From the NCBI RefSeq assembly GCF_015354245.1, contig NZ_JADKYZ010000001.1, forward strand, positions 806,001-870,000: 64,000 nt of DNA, given 5' to 3'. Source of the stretch: Diaphorobacter caeni. Lineage in GTDB: Bacteria > Pseudomonadota > Gammaproteobacteria > Burkholderiales > Burkholderiaceae_C. Position numbers and translations under genes: made by a program. The notes under the pieces were generated by a model, which saw only the letters and a program-made list of their open reading frames with translations, made no database searches and was not told where the DNA came from. Of this stretch, positions 9,011-19,716 are shown piece by piece (position 1 is the first letter of the stretch; the number at the start of each line of letters is the position of its first letter).

Positions 9011-9285
9011 GCGAGGAGACGGTCATGACACGCAAGATCAACCTGCTGTATTTCGCCTCGATCCGCGAAGCCTTCGGCACCGGGTCTGAAAGCCTGCAGA
9101 CCGACGCGGCCACGGTGGGAGCGCTGCGCGATGAACTCATCCGCACGAGGGGCGAGGCTGCGGCTGCGGCGCTCGCGCCGAATCGTGCCGTGCGCATGGC
9201 GCTCAACCAGGTGATGTGCAAGGCCGATGCCGCGATTCAGGATGGTGACGAGGTGGCCTTTTTCCCGCCCGTGACCGGAGGCTGA
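9007..9285 (+). CDS. moaD: Molybdopterin synthase sulfur carrier subunit
   Basis: A ubiquitin-like sulfur carrier that donates sulfur from its C-terminal thiocarboxylate to precursor Z, together with MoaE. The 92-residue product ends in PPVTGG, the essential Gly-Gly tail, and has the family motif VAFFPPV. ATG at 9007 overlaps the moeA stop as ATGA; a second ATG at 9025 (MTRKINLLYF) would give the more usual length of 86 residues. Its partner moaE is about 5 kb downstream instead of adjacent. Confidence 0.93.
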   Translation: MSEETVMTRKINLLYFASIREAFGTGSESLQTDAATVGALRDELIRTRGEAAAAALAPNRAVRMALNQVMCKADAAIQDGDEVAFFPPVTGG

Positions 9286-9286
9286 C

Positions 9287-9604
9287 GTGAGCGATTCCGT
9301 CGATCCGACCATCAGCGCCCGTACCCGCAAGGCGCTGGCGGAAGCCAAGTCGCGCGGCGTGAAGCTGGGTGCGGCCGGCGCCGACAACATCCGCGCCACG
9401 GTTGCCAAGCGCAAGGCGGACGCCGATGCGTTCGCCGAGCAGCATCGGCAACTCTTCGCCGAACTGATCGCCGAGAAGCTCACCCACCGGCGCATGGCCG
9501 AGGTGCTCAACGAGCGCGGCGTTCCGGCGGCGCGCGGCGGTGCATGGACACATGGGCAGGTGCAGCGCATGCTGCTTCGGCTGCAGGACGAATCCCCGGA
9601 ATAG
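9287..9604 (+). CDS. Serine-recombinase C-terminal fragment (resolvase-like)
   Basis: A 105-residue product from GTG at 9287, directly after the moaD stop. It resembles the segment of small serine recombinases that follows the catalytic core: RTRKALAEAKSRGVKLG matches the long E-helix end, and MAEVLNERGVPAARGG followed by TWHGQ-like residues matches the DNA-binding helix-turn-helix. The catalytic domain with its serine is absent. It is either a decayed resolvase or a domesticated DNA-binding protein. It ends 13 bp from the stop of a converging gene and marks the left edge of the accessory stretch between moaD and moaE. Confidence 0.7.
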   Translation: MSDSVDPTISARTRKALAEAKSRGVKLGAAGADNIRATVAKRKADADAFAEQHRQLFAELIAEKLTHRRMAEVLNERGVPAARGGAWTHGQVQRMLLRLQDESPE

Positions 9605-9617
9605 CCCCTGGGGGCGT

Positions 9618-10121
9618 TCAGCGCAGCGTCGAGGCGCAGTCCTCAAGCTGGGTGATGGCGGCGTTCCAGCCATCAAAGAATCCCATCTGCTCGTGTTTGT
9701 CGCGCGTCGCCTCGTCGGGGTGCATCACGCGCGCCGTGTAGCGACAGTCTGCTCCCTCGTCCTCCATCGTGATCACCGCCGTGAACGGCATCCACGGCTT
9801 GTTCGGACGCCAGTCCGCGAGCAGCATCGACGTGAACACGAGACGCGTCTGCGGCACGACCTCGAGAAAGCTGCCCGGATTGTCGCTGCTGCCGCCGTCC
9901 GGCCCCTGCATGAAGGTGTGGAACGCACCGCCCGCCCGCAGCTCGAAGGCGCGCACCTCGGTGCTCCAAGGTCTGGGACACCACCACTGCTTGAGCAGCT
10001 CCGGTTCGGACCATGCGCGCCACACGGCCGCGCGCGGCGCATGCAAAGTGCGGGTGATGACGAGATCGTTCTCTTCAGCCCGCGCATCCACGCTGGGCGT
10101 GTCGTTTGCTTTCCGGGTCAT
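9618..10121 (-). CDS. SRPBCC/AHSA1-domain protein
   Basis: A 167-residue protein of the START-like AHSA1 family. It has the typical order ITRTLHAPRAAVWRAWSEPELLKQWW, then PRPWSTEV, GGAFHTFMQGPDG, and a C-terminal GFFDGWNAAITQLE helix. These are small cytoplasmic hydrophobic-ligand-binding folds, and no specific ligand can be inferred. The start is well supported by AAGGAGG eight bases upstream of ATG. It points away from the TonB receptor gene. Confidence 0.85.
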   Translation of the reverse strand: MTRKANDTPSVDARAEENDLVITRTLHAPRAAVWRAWSEPELLKQWWCPRPWSTEVRAFELRAGGAFHTFMQGPDGGSSDNPGSFLEVVPQTRLVFTSMLLADWRPNKPWMPFTAVITMEDEGADCRYTARVMHPDEATRDKHEQMGFFDGWNAAITQLEDCASTLR

Positions 10122-10328
10122 GGCGTGCCTCCTTGTCTGTGACGTGGAGCTGCGAAATCGACCTGATGGCCGGATCTGGCCCTCCACGCATGCAGTTTCC
10201 GTCAAGTGGATCGGCAACTGGGTTTGGCAGGCAAGCTGCGTGTAATTTGGTGTAACATTCGCTAGATCAGAACTATTGAAATCCAAATCTGATTGTTTAT
10301 GTGAGCGGTCACATTCCACTGTGGCTTC

Positions 10329-12527
10329 GTGTCGCATGATCTTCAGAACAAGGGCCCCACGTTGGATCAGTCGCGCTTTCATTCCTCCTTTCGCAAGTCG
10401 GTGGCGGTGGCCCTCGTGCTGGGTGGCTGGGGCGCACACGCCGGTGCGGACGAGCGCGCCCTGCCAGAAGTGCAGGTGCAGACGCCGGCCGAGCAGGTCG
10501 GTGATCTTCCTGGCCCCTATCCAGGTGGTCAGATGGCGCGTGGCGCGCATCTGGGCGTGCTCGGCAAGACCGATGTGATGGACGCGCCGTTCAGCGTCAT
10601 CAGTTTCACCGGCAGCGTCATCCACAACAGTCAGTCGCGCAGCATTTCCGAGGTGATCGGCGGCCTTGATTCTTCCGTGCGTGAGGAGTATGGCGACGGC
10701 ACCAGTCTCGATACGCTGATGATCCGCGGCTTCACGGTCGAGAACGATGAGATGTCGCTCAACGGCCTGCCCGGCATCCTCGGCCAGTTCCGGGTCTCGC
10801 CCGAATTCGTCGAGCGCGCCGAGGTGCTCAAGGGACCTTCGGCGCTGATCAACGGCATGTCGGCCGATGGCTCGGTGGGCGGCGCGGTGAACCTCATTTC
10901 CAAGCGCGCGGGCGATGTGCCGCTCACCTCGCTGACCATGGGTTACGCGTCGCACTCGCTGTTCGGCTTCAACGCCGACATTGCCCGGCGCTTCGGCGTG
11001 GACAACGCTTTCGGCATCCGCGTGAACGCCGGTGCGCGCCAGGGCGACATGCAGCGCGACTACATGACCGACCGGGCACGCAACCTGTCGATCGGCATGG
11101 ACTTCAACAGCGAACGCCTGCGCGCATCGCTGGACCTGATCCGCCAGACGCAGCGGCTCTATGGTGCGGGCGGGGCGGTGGATTTCAGCGCGGTCGGTGG
11201 CCCCGTGCCCGCCGCGCCGGACGGACGGCGCAACTTCGCGCAGCCCTGGTATTTTCAGGACGCGGAAGACACTGCCCTCATGGGACGCGTGGAGTGGGAT
11301 GTGTCGAAGCATCTCACCGTGTTCGGCGCGATCGGCCAATCACGCGATGCCTCGTCGGCGCTGGTCGCGGACGAGCCCTTCGTGGACGCATCCGGCGGCT
11401 TTGCCTATGCAGGCATGCCGATACGTTGGCGGCAGCGGACCATCTCGAGCCAGTGGGGGCTCAAGGGCCAATTCGACACGGGCTCGGTGCGTCACCACTG
11501 GTCGCTGACGGCCTCGGATCTTCGGCGCACGAGCACGGCGGACTTCCATGTGGCGGGATTGAGCGGCGGGGCGGGCCTGTCCAGCATTTACGACATGGTC
11601 CTGATTCCGCCGCCCGGCGATGCCGTCGAGCCCGCCGGCCCGCTGGCATGGAGCTCGCGCAATGCGCTGCCCGGCTATGCGATTGCAGACACGCTGTCGT
11701 TCGCCGAGGGACGACTGCGGGTGACGCTCGGCGTGCGGCATCAGCGCGTGAAGTCCGACAGCGCCACCGGCTTTGCGCTGCTCGGCATGTCGACCGCGCA
11801 CTACGACGAGTCAGTCAACAGCCCGATGGCGACCATCGTGTTCAAGCCGTCGCGGCAGATCTCGCTGTATGCCAATCATGTCCAGGGGCTGAGCATGGGG
11901 GACACCGCACCTTACGGCACGAGCAATCAGGGCGTGGTGTTCGCTCCGTACCGCACGCGCCAGTTCGAGACCGGCATGAAGTTCGACGCGGGCCGCTTCG
12001 GCGGCACGCTGAGCGTCTTCCAGATCACCAAGCCCTACGCCACCATCGACCCGTCCACGCTGACCTTCGGCGTGTTCGGCAAGCAGCGCCATCGCGGGGT
12101 CGAGGTACAACTGTTCGGCGAGCTCGCGAAAGGCGTGCGGCTGATCGGCGGCGCGACGTTCATGAACGCGGAGGTGCGTGATCCGCTGAACGCCGCCGGA
12201 CAAACGCTGCGTCCCGTGGGCGTCGCGCGCAGGCAGCTCGCGCTGCAGGGCGAATGGGATGTGCCTGCGGCATCGGGCCTCACGCTCACCGCGCACGCTC
12301 TGCATTCCGGCGACGTGTATGCGGACGCCACCAACTTTGCCAAGGTGCCGGGCTGGACGGTCTATGACCTCGGCGCACGCTACGTCACGAGGCTGGGGAA
12401 CACGCAGCTCACGCTGCGCGCCATGGTCAAGAACGTGACCGACGAGCGCTACTGGAAACAGGGCCGCTACGCCGCCACGCTGGGCATGCCGCGCACGCTG
12501 GCCCTGTCGTCCACGTTCGAGTTCTGA
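10329..12527 (+). CDS. TonB-dependent siderophore receptor
   Basis: An outer-membrane receptor of 732 residues from a GTG start. It has an N-terminal signal sequence (SVAVALVLGGWGAHAGA, cleavage after about residue 39). A plug domain (about 65-200) contains DAPFSVISFT and TLMIRGF and ends with GSVGGAVNLISKRA. A 22-strand barrel follows, closing with the usual terminal phenylalanine (STFEF). The plug signature is that of siderophore receptors. The substrate is unknown, no siderophore synthesis genes are nearby, and I could not identify a convincing Fur box in the 200 bp upstream. Confidence 0.93.
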   Translation: MSHDLQNKGPTLDQSRFHSSFRKSVAVALVLGGWGAHAGADERALPEVQVQTPAEQVGDLPGPYPGGQMARGAHLGVLGKTDVMDAPFSVISFTGSVIHNSQSRSISEVIGGLDSSVREEYGDGTSLDTLMIRGFTVENDEMSLNGLPGILGQFRVSPEFVERAEVLKGPSALINGMSADGSVGGAVNLISKRAGDVPLTSLTMGYASHSLFGFNADIARRFGVDNAFGIRVNAGARQGDMQRDYMTDRARNLSIGMDFNSERLRASLDLIRQTQRLYGAGGAVDFSAVGGPVPAAPDGRRNFAQPWYFQDAEDTALMGRVEWDVSKHLTVFGAIGQSRDASSALVADEPFVDASGGFAYAGMPIRWRQRTISSQWGLKGQFDTGSVRHHWSLTASDLRRTSTADFHVAGLSGGAGLSSIYDMVLIPPPGDAVEPAGPLAWSSRNALPGYAIADTLSFAEGRLRVTLGVRHQRVKSDSATGFALLGMSTAHYDESVNSPMATIVFKPSRQISLYANHVQGLSMGDTAPYGTSNQGVVFAPYRTRQFETGMKFDAGRFGGTLSVFQITKPYATIDPSTLTFGVFGKQRHRGVEVQLFGELAKGVRLIGGATFMNAEVRDPLNAAGQTLRPVGVARRQLALQGEWDVPAASGLTLTAHALHSGDVYADATNFAKVPGWTVYDLGARYVTRLGNTQLTLRAMVKNVTDERYWKQGRYAATLGMPRTLALSSTFEF

Positions 12528-12531
12528 GTGC

Positions 12532-13440
12532 TTATGCGGCTTCGCGCCACGCGGGCATTTCGATGCGCGCCATGCGTTCGACCAGCGCGACGGACGCCTC
12601 GATCATCGGCGCGCGCATCTCCGCCCGCATCCAGCCCTGATGCGCCAGCCAGCCCTTGATGGGCGCGGGATTGGGTTCTTCAAAGCTCGCATGGATGTGC
12701 GGCAGCAGCGCGAACCAGAGTGCGCGAGCGGACACCACGTCACCGGCGGCGAGCAGCCGCACCAGCGCAACGAAATGCCCGGTGTGGCCGTGCGCGCTCG
12801 CGGCAATCGCGCCCGCGCCGCCCTGCGCCATGCTGGAGAAGATCTGTACGTCCTCTCCGGCGAGCACCTGCAGTTGGCCGTCGTCGATCAGCGCCTGCGT
12901 CTTGGCCGCGTCGCCGCCGCAGTCCTTGATGGCGACGATGTTCGGATGCGCGGCCAGCGTGCGCAGCGTGGCGAGTTCGAGCGTGGCGCCGGTGCGGTAG
13001 GGGATGTCGTAGATGACGACGGGATGCGCGCTCGCGTCGGCGATGCGGGTGAACCACTGCAGCAGACCGGCCTGTGACGGGCGGATGTAGGTGGGTGGCG
13101 GCACGAGCAGCGCGGAGATCGGCTGGGCGCTCAACTGCGCCACGCGCTCGAGCATCCTGCCCATGTGGCAGTCGGCCGCGCCCATGATCACCGGCAGCCC
13201 GCCGGCCGCACTGAGGATGGTGGCGAGCACGGCGTCTTCTTCTTCATGCGAGAGCGCGGCGGCCTCGCCGGTCGAACCGCAGGCGCAGAAGCCGGTCACG
13301 CCCGCGAGCTTCATGCGCGTGGTCAGCGAGTGCAGTGCGTCGTGGTCGACGGCGCCGTCATGGAACGGGGTGACGAGCGGAATCCACAGGCCCGCGAAAT
13401 CGGCGGTCGAGGACGATGGTGTGGCAGTGAGTGATGGCAT
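12532..13440 (-). CDS. DapA-family (dihydrodipicolinate synthase-like) aldolase
   Basis: A TIM-barrel class I aldolase of 302 residues. The family site is complete: GSTGE (about 55-59), the catalytic tyrosine Tyr144 in VIYDIPYRTG, and the Schiff-base lysine Lys172 in AIKDCGGD. It is unlikely to be the housekeeping dapA, since it stands alone, tail to tail with a TonB receptor, and has an extended N-terminus. A sugar-acid or hydroxyproline-type aldolase/dehydratase is as likely as dihydrodipicolinate synthase. ATG at 13440 follows AAGAG; a longer start at 13488 is less likely. Confidence 0.88.
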   Translation of the reverse strand: MPSLTATPSSSTADFAGLWIPLVTPFHDGAVDHDALHSLTTRMKLAGVTGFCACGSTGEAAALSHEEEDAVLATILSAAGGLPVIMGAADCHMGRMLERVAQLSAQPISALLVPPPTYIRPSQAGLLQWFTRIADASAHPVVIYDIPYRTGATLELATLRTLAAHPNIVAIKDCGGDAAKTQALIDDGQLQVLAGEDVQIFSSMAQGGAGAIAASAHGHTGHFVALVRLLAAGDVVSARALWFALLPHIHASFEEPNPAPIKGWLAHQGWMRAEMRAPMIEASVALVERMARIEMPAWREAA

Positions 13441-13775
13441 GACAAGCTCTTTCAGATGGGGAAATGAAAGACCGCAAAAAATCACCACCGACCAGACGCG
13501 TGACGGTTGGGTTCGGCAGATGACGGCGTGATGCCTGTCGGGAAATGCTGGGGGAGAAAAAGAGAAGAGGCTGCCTTGCCGGTTCCGTCGCTCATCTGGA
13601 TGGAACCTCAGCTCCGGTCAGACGAGCTTTGGTTTTTTGGCTTTGCTGGCGACCACGGCGGCGCACGTCACGCACGGAGTGCACGAAGTGGTGTGGGCGT
13701 TGGCAAAGTTGCAAGGCATGGGTCGAGAGTGTAGCAAGTGTCTACAGTGGTGCGCAACCACTGCGTGGAATGTGG
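13441..13775. other. Intergenic stretch, no firm gene
   Basis: This 335-bp stretch lies between the DapA-like gene and a small conserved gene. The only coding hint is a 33-codon minus-strand ORF (13618-13719) rich in Cys at its start and ending KKPKLV. It lacks a ribosome binding site, so I do not call it. Otherwise I see nothing recognisable. Confidence 0.5.
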
Positions 13776-14099
13776 TCAGGACGCATCGGATTCGGGTAGT
13801 TTGGGCGAGCGCCAGTTCAGCAGCTCGGCCAGACGCAGCGTGATCCAGCGCGCCTCGTTGGGTGGCACGACCGAGCCGTCGGCTGCCAGCCCGGCATGGA
13901 TGCCCGAGAGCACGCCTTCTTCCGATTCGTTGCCGCTGTGGTAGAGCATCGAGGCCTGCTCCGTCAGGTGCGTGGCCAGGTCTTCGCACAGCTCGTAGCG
14001 CGCGACGAGCTCCGGCTTGCCGATGAGCAGCTTGCCGCTTCGGCTCGCGTAGATTTCCACGAAGCTCGGCGGTGGCTGGATCTGCGAGGTGTCGTCCAT
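13776..14099 (-). CDS. Conserved hypothetical protein, 107 aa
   Basis: A small acidic cytoplasmic protein starting MDDTSQIQPPPSF, with no signal peptide or membrane segment. It contains helical stretches (YELCEDLATHLTEQASML and ITLRLAELLNWR). I do not recognise a named domain. It follows the 84-aa gene (14116-14370) by 16 bp in the same direction, so the two are likely co-transcribed, divergently from moaE. Confidence 0.7.
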   Translation of the reverse strand: MDDTSQIQPPPSFVEIYASRSGKLLIGKPELVARYELCEDLATHLTEQASMLYHSGNESEEGVLSGIHAGLAADGSVVPPNEARWITLRLAELLNWRSPKLPESDAS

Positions 14100-14115
14100 G
14101 TTGAGCTTTCCCCGA

Positions 14116-14370
14116 TCAGTCCGGCCTGAACAGGCGCTCGAAACGCGCCAGATCTTCCGCGAGTTCGCAGGTCACGAACTGGCCCATCTTGTTGTCGGCG
14201 ATGCGGTGCGCGGCAAACAGGCTCACGCGCCCGGCAAAGTCAAAGTCGGGCAGGTGAATGAGCGCGTAGGGATGGGGCACGAACTTCTGGTGCTCGAACA
14301 CCACGCGGTGCTTGTTCTGCGGCGAAGGGTAGAGCGTGTACTCGCCGGTGCTGATGGTTTGGGTAGCCAT
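14116..14370 (-). CDS. Conserved hypothetical protein, 84 aa
   Basis: A small protein that begins MATQTISTGEYTLYP and ends RFERLFRPD. It is mixed alpha/beta in look, with no membrane segment and no cysteine pair. No family is recognised. It is transcribed divergently from moaE with only 54 bp between start codons, so both promoters share that gap. A longer reading of this frame upstream would lie antisense to moaE and is rejected. Confidence 0.7.
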   Translation of the reverse strand: MATQTISTGEYTLYPSPQNKHRVVFEHQKFVPHPYALIHLPDFDFAGRVSLFAAHRIADNKMGQFVTCELAEDLARFERLFRPD

Positions 14371-14424
14371 GGATGTCAGTCGATTCAATGTTCCAATGCT
14401 AGCGCTTTGGGTCACAATTTCGCC

Positions 14425-14922
14425 ATGAGTGCCAATATTCCCCACCAGAGTCCCCGACCACCTCGCGTTTCCGTCCAGACTGAAGACTTCGATCTCTCCT
14501 CCGAAGTTGCCGGGCTGCGCGCCGGTGATGCGCGAGTCGGCGCGGTTTGTGCCTTCGTCGGCACGGTGCGTGACCGCAACGAGGGCGATGCGGTGGCGAG
14601 CATGGAGCTGGAGCACTATCCGGGCATGACCGAGAAGTCCATCGAGGCCATCATCGATCAGGCGGTCGAGCGCTTCGGGCTGTTCGGCGTGCGGGTGATC
14701 CACCGCGTCGGACTGCTCCAGCCCATGGACCAGATCGTGCTGGTGGCGGTGACCTCCGCGCATCGCGGCATGGCGTATCAGGGGTGTGAATACATCATGG
14801 ACTATCTGAAATCGCTCGCGCCGTTCTGGAAAAAAGAGCAGACGCCGCAAGGCGCGCGCTGGGTGGATGCGCGGGTGAGCGATGAAGAGGCGCTGGCCCG
14901 CTGGTCCACGCCTGCTGCCTGA
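14425..14922 (+). CDS. moaE: Molybdopterin synthase catalytic subunit
   Basis: The large subunit of molybdopterin synthase, 165 residues. It binds the MoaD tail and transfers two sulfurs to cyclic pyranopterin monophosphate. Family landmarks are GAVCAFVGTVRDRNEGD, LELEHYP-like MELEHYPGMTE, HRVGLLQPMDQIVLVAV, SAHR, and FWKKEQTPQGARWV with the active-site Lys pair. ATG at 14425 gives a normal N-terminus; upstream in-frame starts would run through the divergent gene. It is separated from moaD by about 5 kb. Confidence 0.95.
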   Translation: MSANIPHQSPRPPRVSVQTEDFDLSSEVAGLRAGDARVGAVCAFVGTVRDRNEGDAVASMELEHYPGMTEKSIEAIIDQAVERFGLFGVRVIHRVGLLQPMDQIVLVAVTSAHRGMAYQGCEYIMDYLKSLAPFWKKEQTPQGARWVDARVSDEEALARWSTPAA

Positions 14923-14956
14923 ATGGAATTGAATCGAATTTTGGAGAGAAACGATC

Positions 14957-15553
14957 GTGTTGATTGAAGAGAAAAAGGCTCTGCATTTCATCGACAGCTA
15001 CCAGACGCTGCTGGGGTACGCGGCGCTGTCGGGCGGGCTGCTGGAGAAGGCGGGGCAGAACGTGGATGGCCTGGTCCTGATGCAGCAGGCGCGCAACGCG
15101 ATGGCCGACGATCCCGCACTGCTGCCGAAGGCGCTGGCGGCGATGGAGAAGGCCGGGGAGACGCTGTCCGAGGACATGCAGCAGGCGCTAGCCAGTCTGC
15201 GCGTGGGGCATTGGATCTACCTGCGCGATACGACGGGCTACAGCGTGCTGATGGAGACCGGTGATCTGGAGGCGGCCTATGCCGTCAAATGCCTGACGAC
15301 GCCGCTCAAGGACCTGATCGGCGACAGCGGCGCGATCATCGAGGCGGGGCTGCTGGAGTACGACGGGAAGATCATCTGTGACGGGCTGGTGTCGATGGGC
15401 GCCTGGCTGGGCCCGAACTACCGCAGCGGGTTCAACGAGAGTCTGGGGGAATATCGCGCCAATGGGCTGTTCTTTCGCGACAAGCTGCTGCCTGCGCCGG
15501 TGAAAAAGCCCAAGGCGCCGAAGAAGCGGGCAGCGTCCAAACCGAAGAAGTAA
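14957..15553 (+). CDS. Hypothetical protein with Lys-rich tail
   Basis: A 198-residue product from GTG at 14957, preceded by GGAGAG. The body is helical at first (residues 1-80), then has a mixed segment with GHWIYLRDTTGYSVLM and GAIIEAGLLEYDGKIICDGLV. The last 25 residues are Lys/Pro/Ala-rich (KKPKAPKKRA), a tail that suggests nucleic-acid or membrane-surface contact. No domain is recognised. It lies between moaE and clpB on the same strand. Confidence 0.8.
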   Translation: MLIEEKKALHFIDSYQTLLGYAALSGGLLEKAGQNVDGLVLMQQARNAMADDPALLPKALAAMEKAGETLSEDMQQALASLRVGHWIYLRDTTGYSVLMETGDLEAAYAVKCLTTPLKDLIGDSGAIIEAGLLEYDGKIICDGLVSMGAWLGPNYRSGFNESLGEYRANGLFFRDKLLPAPVKKPKAPKKRAASKPKK

Positions 15554-15658
15554 GACGAGAAATCCGCATCCAGCCCCGCGGACACCTCCCGGCAGCTGCG
15601 CTCGCGGCCGGCCGAATGGGCGCTGCTCCTACGCATCGCGCCCGGTGGTGGCGCAATA

Positions 15659-15687
15659 CTTGAACAACGGGCTTCGGCAAACTCCAT
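15659..15687 (+). promoter_or_regulatory. Candidate heat-shock (sigma-32) promoter for clpB
   Basis: CTTGAAC at 15659 and CTCCAT at 15682 are separated by 16 bases, close to the sigma-32 pattern CTTGAAA-N11-16-CCCCAT. It would leave a leader of about 130 nt. A second CTTGAAA at 15759, followed by CCCCTAT, has the wrong spacing. The match is by eye and the true start site is unknown. Confidence 0.35.
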
Positions 15688-15827
15688 AGCACCGAACGGC
15701 GTCTGCGGGCGGCGCGGGGCATTGCGCGCGCCCAAATTCAGACAATTGCAAGCAAAGCTCTTGAAAATTCCCCTATTGGATATCAGATATCTCGCATTGA
15801 CTTCCATTCGGAAACACAAAGAACACC

Positions 15828-18443
<2,616 letters not shown>

Positions 18444-18512
18444 TGCTGAAATGACGCTGTGCACCCGTCGCCAATGAATGAGTGGCGGATGCACGGCCCA
18501 GGTTTGAAAGGA

Positions 18513-18869
18513 ATGATTGCTTTGAACGATTTGCTGTCCGGATTGGTCCGTTTGGCTTTGCGCCTCATCGTCATCGTTGGCGCTGTGGTGGTGTTCCTGA
18601 GCGTGTTCGCGGCCGCGATGCTGCTGGCGCTGGTGTGGGGCGCGCGTGCGCTGTGGGCGAAGCTCACGGGGCGGCCCGTCATGCCGTGGGCCATGCGCAT
18701 GGATCCGCGCTCCGGGTGGAGCACGGTGTACCGCAGCACGGCGCGGTGGTCGGCTGCGCCGCGTGATGCGTCGTCTTCCGATGACGCCGGCGCTCGCAGT
18801 TCGCTGCGTGGCACGGGGCTGCGTCCTTCGCCGGATGTGACGGACGTGCAGCCTCGTGAGGTGCATTGA
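18513..18869 (+). CDS. Small single-pass membrane protein
   Basis: A product of about 118 residues with one clear hydrophobic segment (LALRLIVIVGAVVVFLSVFA, about 15-45) followed by a short basic stretch and a Ser/Arg-rich, probably disordered, tail. The start is uncertain: GTG 18459, ATG 18474 and ATG 18513 are all in frame, and TTG 18522 has the best-spaced AAAGGA. Function is unknown. It sits 70 bp after clpB and just before a terminator, so it may be read through from clpB. Confidence 0.6.
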   Translation: MIALNDLLSGLVRLALRLIVIVGAVVVFLSVFAAAMLLALVWGARALWAKLTGRPVMPWAMRMDPRSGWSTVYRSTARWSAAPRDASSSDDAGARSSLRGTGLRPSPDVTDVQPREVH

Positions 18870-18915
18870 TCGGCTGACTGGTTGATCGCTGGTGGCGATC
18901 AAGGTTAACAATGGC

Positions 18916-18949
18916 AAAACGCCGCTGGGTTTTTCTCAGTGGCGTTTTT
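18916..18949 (+). terminator. Intrinsic terminator after the clpB unit
   Basis: AAAACGCC pairs with GGCGTTTT around a short inner CTG/CAG stem and T-rich loop, followed by TTTTCC and TTTTT. It ends the rightward clpB-membrane-protein transcript, and the A-run on the left means it could also work leftward. Confidence 0.8.
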
Positions 18950-18965
18950 CCTTTTTGGGGTGTTT

Positions 18966-19232
18966 TGAGTTCAGAGGCCGGGAGTTCCGCCCGGCGGCGG
19001 AGTCACTTTTTGCTTGCGCGCAAAAAGTGACCCAAAACGCGCTTTCAATACCCGCGACAGAACTCGCTTTGCGCTGCGCGCGTCGCTCGGACAACCGCCG
19101 CGAGTCAGTGGGGAAGAGGGGCTTCGGCACTTCGCTGCGCTCGTGTGCATCTCGCGTTCGCGAGATGCATTTGCGCCTGTGGCGCTTCGGTATGGCCCTC
19201 TTCCTTGTCTGTTGGCGGGGGATTTTTTCTCG
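18966..19232. repeat. Palindrome-rich intergenic repeat element
   Basis: This non-coding stretch carries two perfect hairpins: GTCACTTTTTGC/GCAAAAAGTGAC at 19002-19031 and GCATCTCGCG/CGCGAGATGC at 19147-19168. It also has a GCCGGGAGTTCCGCCCGGC-type palindrome near 18978-18995. From memory, the GTCACTTTTTGC hairpin resembles dispersed intergenic elements in Comamonadaceae genomes. It occurs once in this window, so repeat status cannot be shown here. Short ORFs on either strand lack ribosome binding sites. Confidence 0.6.
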
Positions 19233-19667
19233 TCAGGCTACGAATGCTGCCAGCGCCGTCCATCCTGCCGCAAACACATGCACCGAGACGATCTCCTCGT
19301 ACTTGCCTGCATCTTCCGGAGCCTCGTCGAAGTTTGCGCCCCATTCCGCGAAGGTCTCGCCGGTCGATGTGATCGGCGTGAGTTGGATCCAGGCGAGGTA
19401 GTTCGTCACCGGGAATGCGGGTTTGACGAAGTTGTAGCTGAGCCGGTGGTTGGCGTCGTCGAGCGACACCAGTTGCTCGCGCACGTGGGCGTCATCAGCC
19501 AGGTGGAACGAGCGCACGCAGCCGACGGCATCGGCTGCGCGGCCGTCCTCGATTTCGCTGCGCACGATGGCCGGGTGCCATGCGGGCAGGCTGTTGAAGT
19601 CGCGCACGAGGCTCCAGACCTTGTCGATGGGGGCTGGGATGATCGCGCTTGCGTAGGCTTTGGCCAT
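19233..19667 (-). CDS. SRPBCC-family protein (polyketide-cyclase-like)
   Basis: A 144-residue START-like protein of the polyketide cyclase/dehydrase group, opening MAKAYASAIIPAPIDKVWSL with FNSLPAWHPAIVRSEIEDG. The conserved order of strand, helix pair and antiparallel sheet is apparent. AAGGAGAC precedes the ATG at good spacing. Ligand and role are unknown. It lies 49 bp after the hydrolase-like gene and could be the last gene of that leftward unit. Confidence 0.83.
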   Translation of the reverse strand: MAKAYASAIIPAPIDKVWSLVRDFNSLPAWHPAIVRSEIEDGRAADAVGCVRSFHLADDAHVREQLVSLDDANHRLSYNFVKPAFPVTNYLAWIQLTPITSTGETFAEWGANFDEAPEDAGKYEEIVSVHVFAAGWTALAAFVA

Positions 19668-19716
19668 GGGTTTGTCTCCTTGTGGTTGATGTTGACGTTG
19701 ATGAACGGATGCTTGT

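Noticed and set aside
10122-10328. Fur box before the TonB-dependent receptor
   Set aside because: No stretch approaches the 19-bp GATAATGATAATCATTATC pattern.
13618-13719. Cys-rich 33-codon minus-strand ORF
   Set aside because: No ribosome binding site and no recognised relative; mentioned in the intergenic entry only.
15759-15778. Second CTTGAAA with CCCCTAT upstream of clpB as a sigma-32 promoter
   Set aside because: The two elements are only three bases apart, far too close for sigma-32 recognition.
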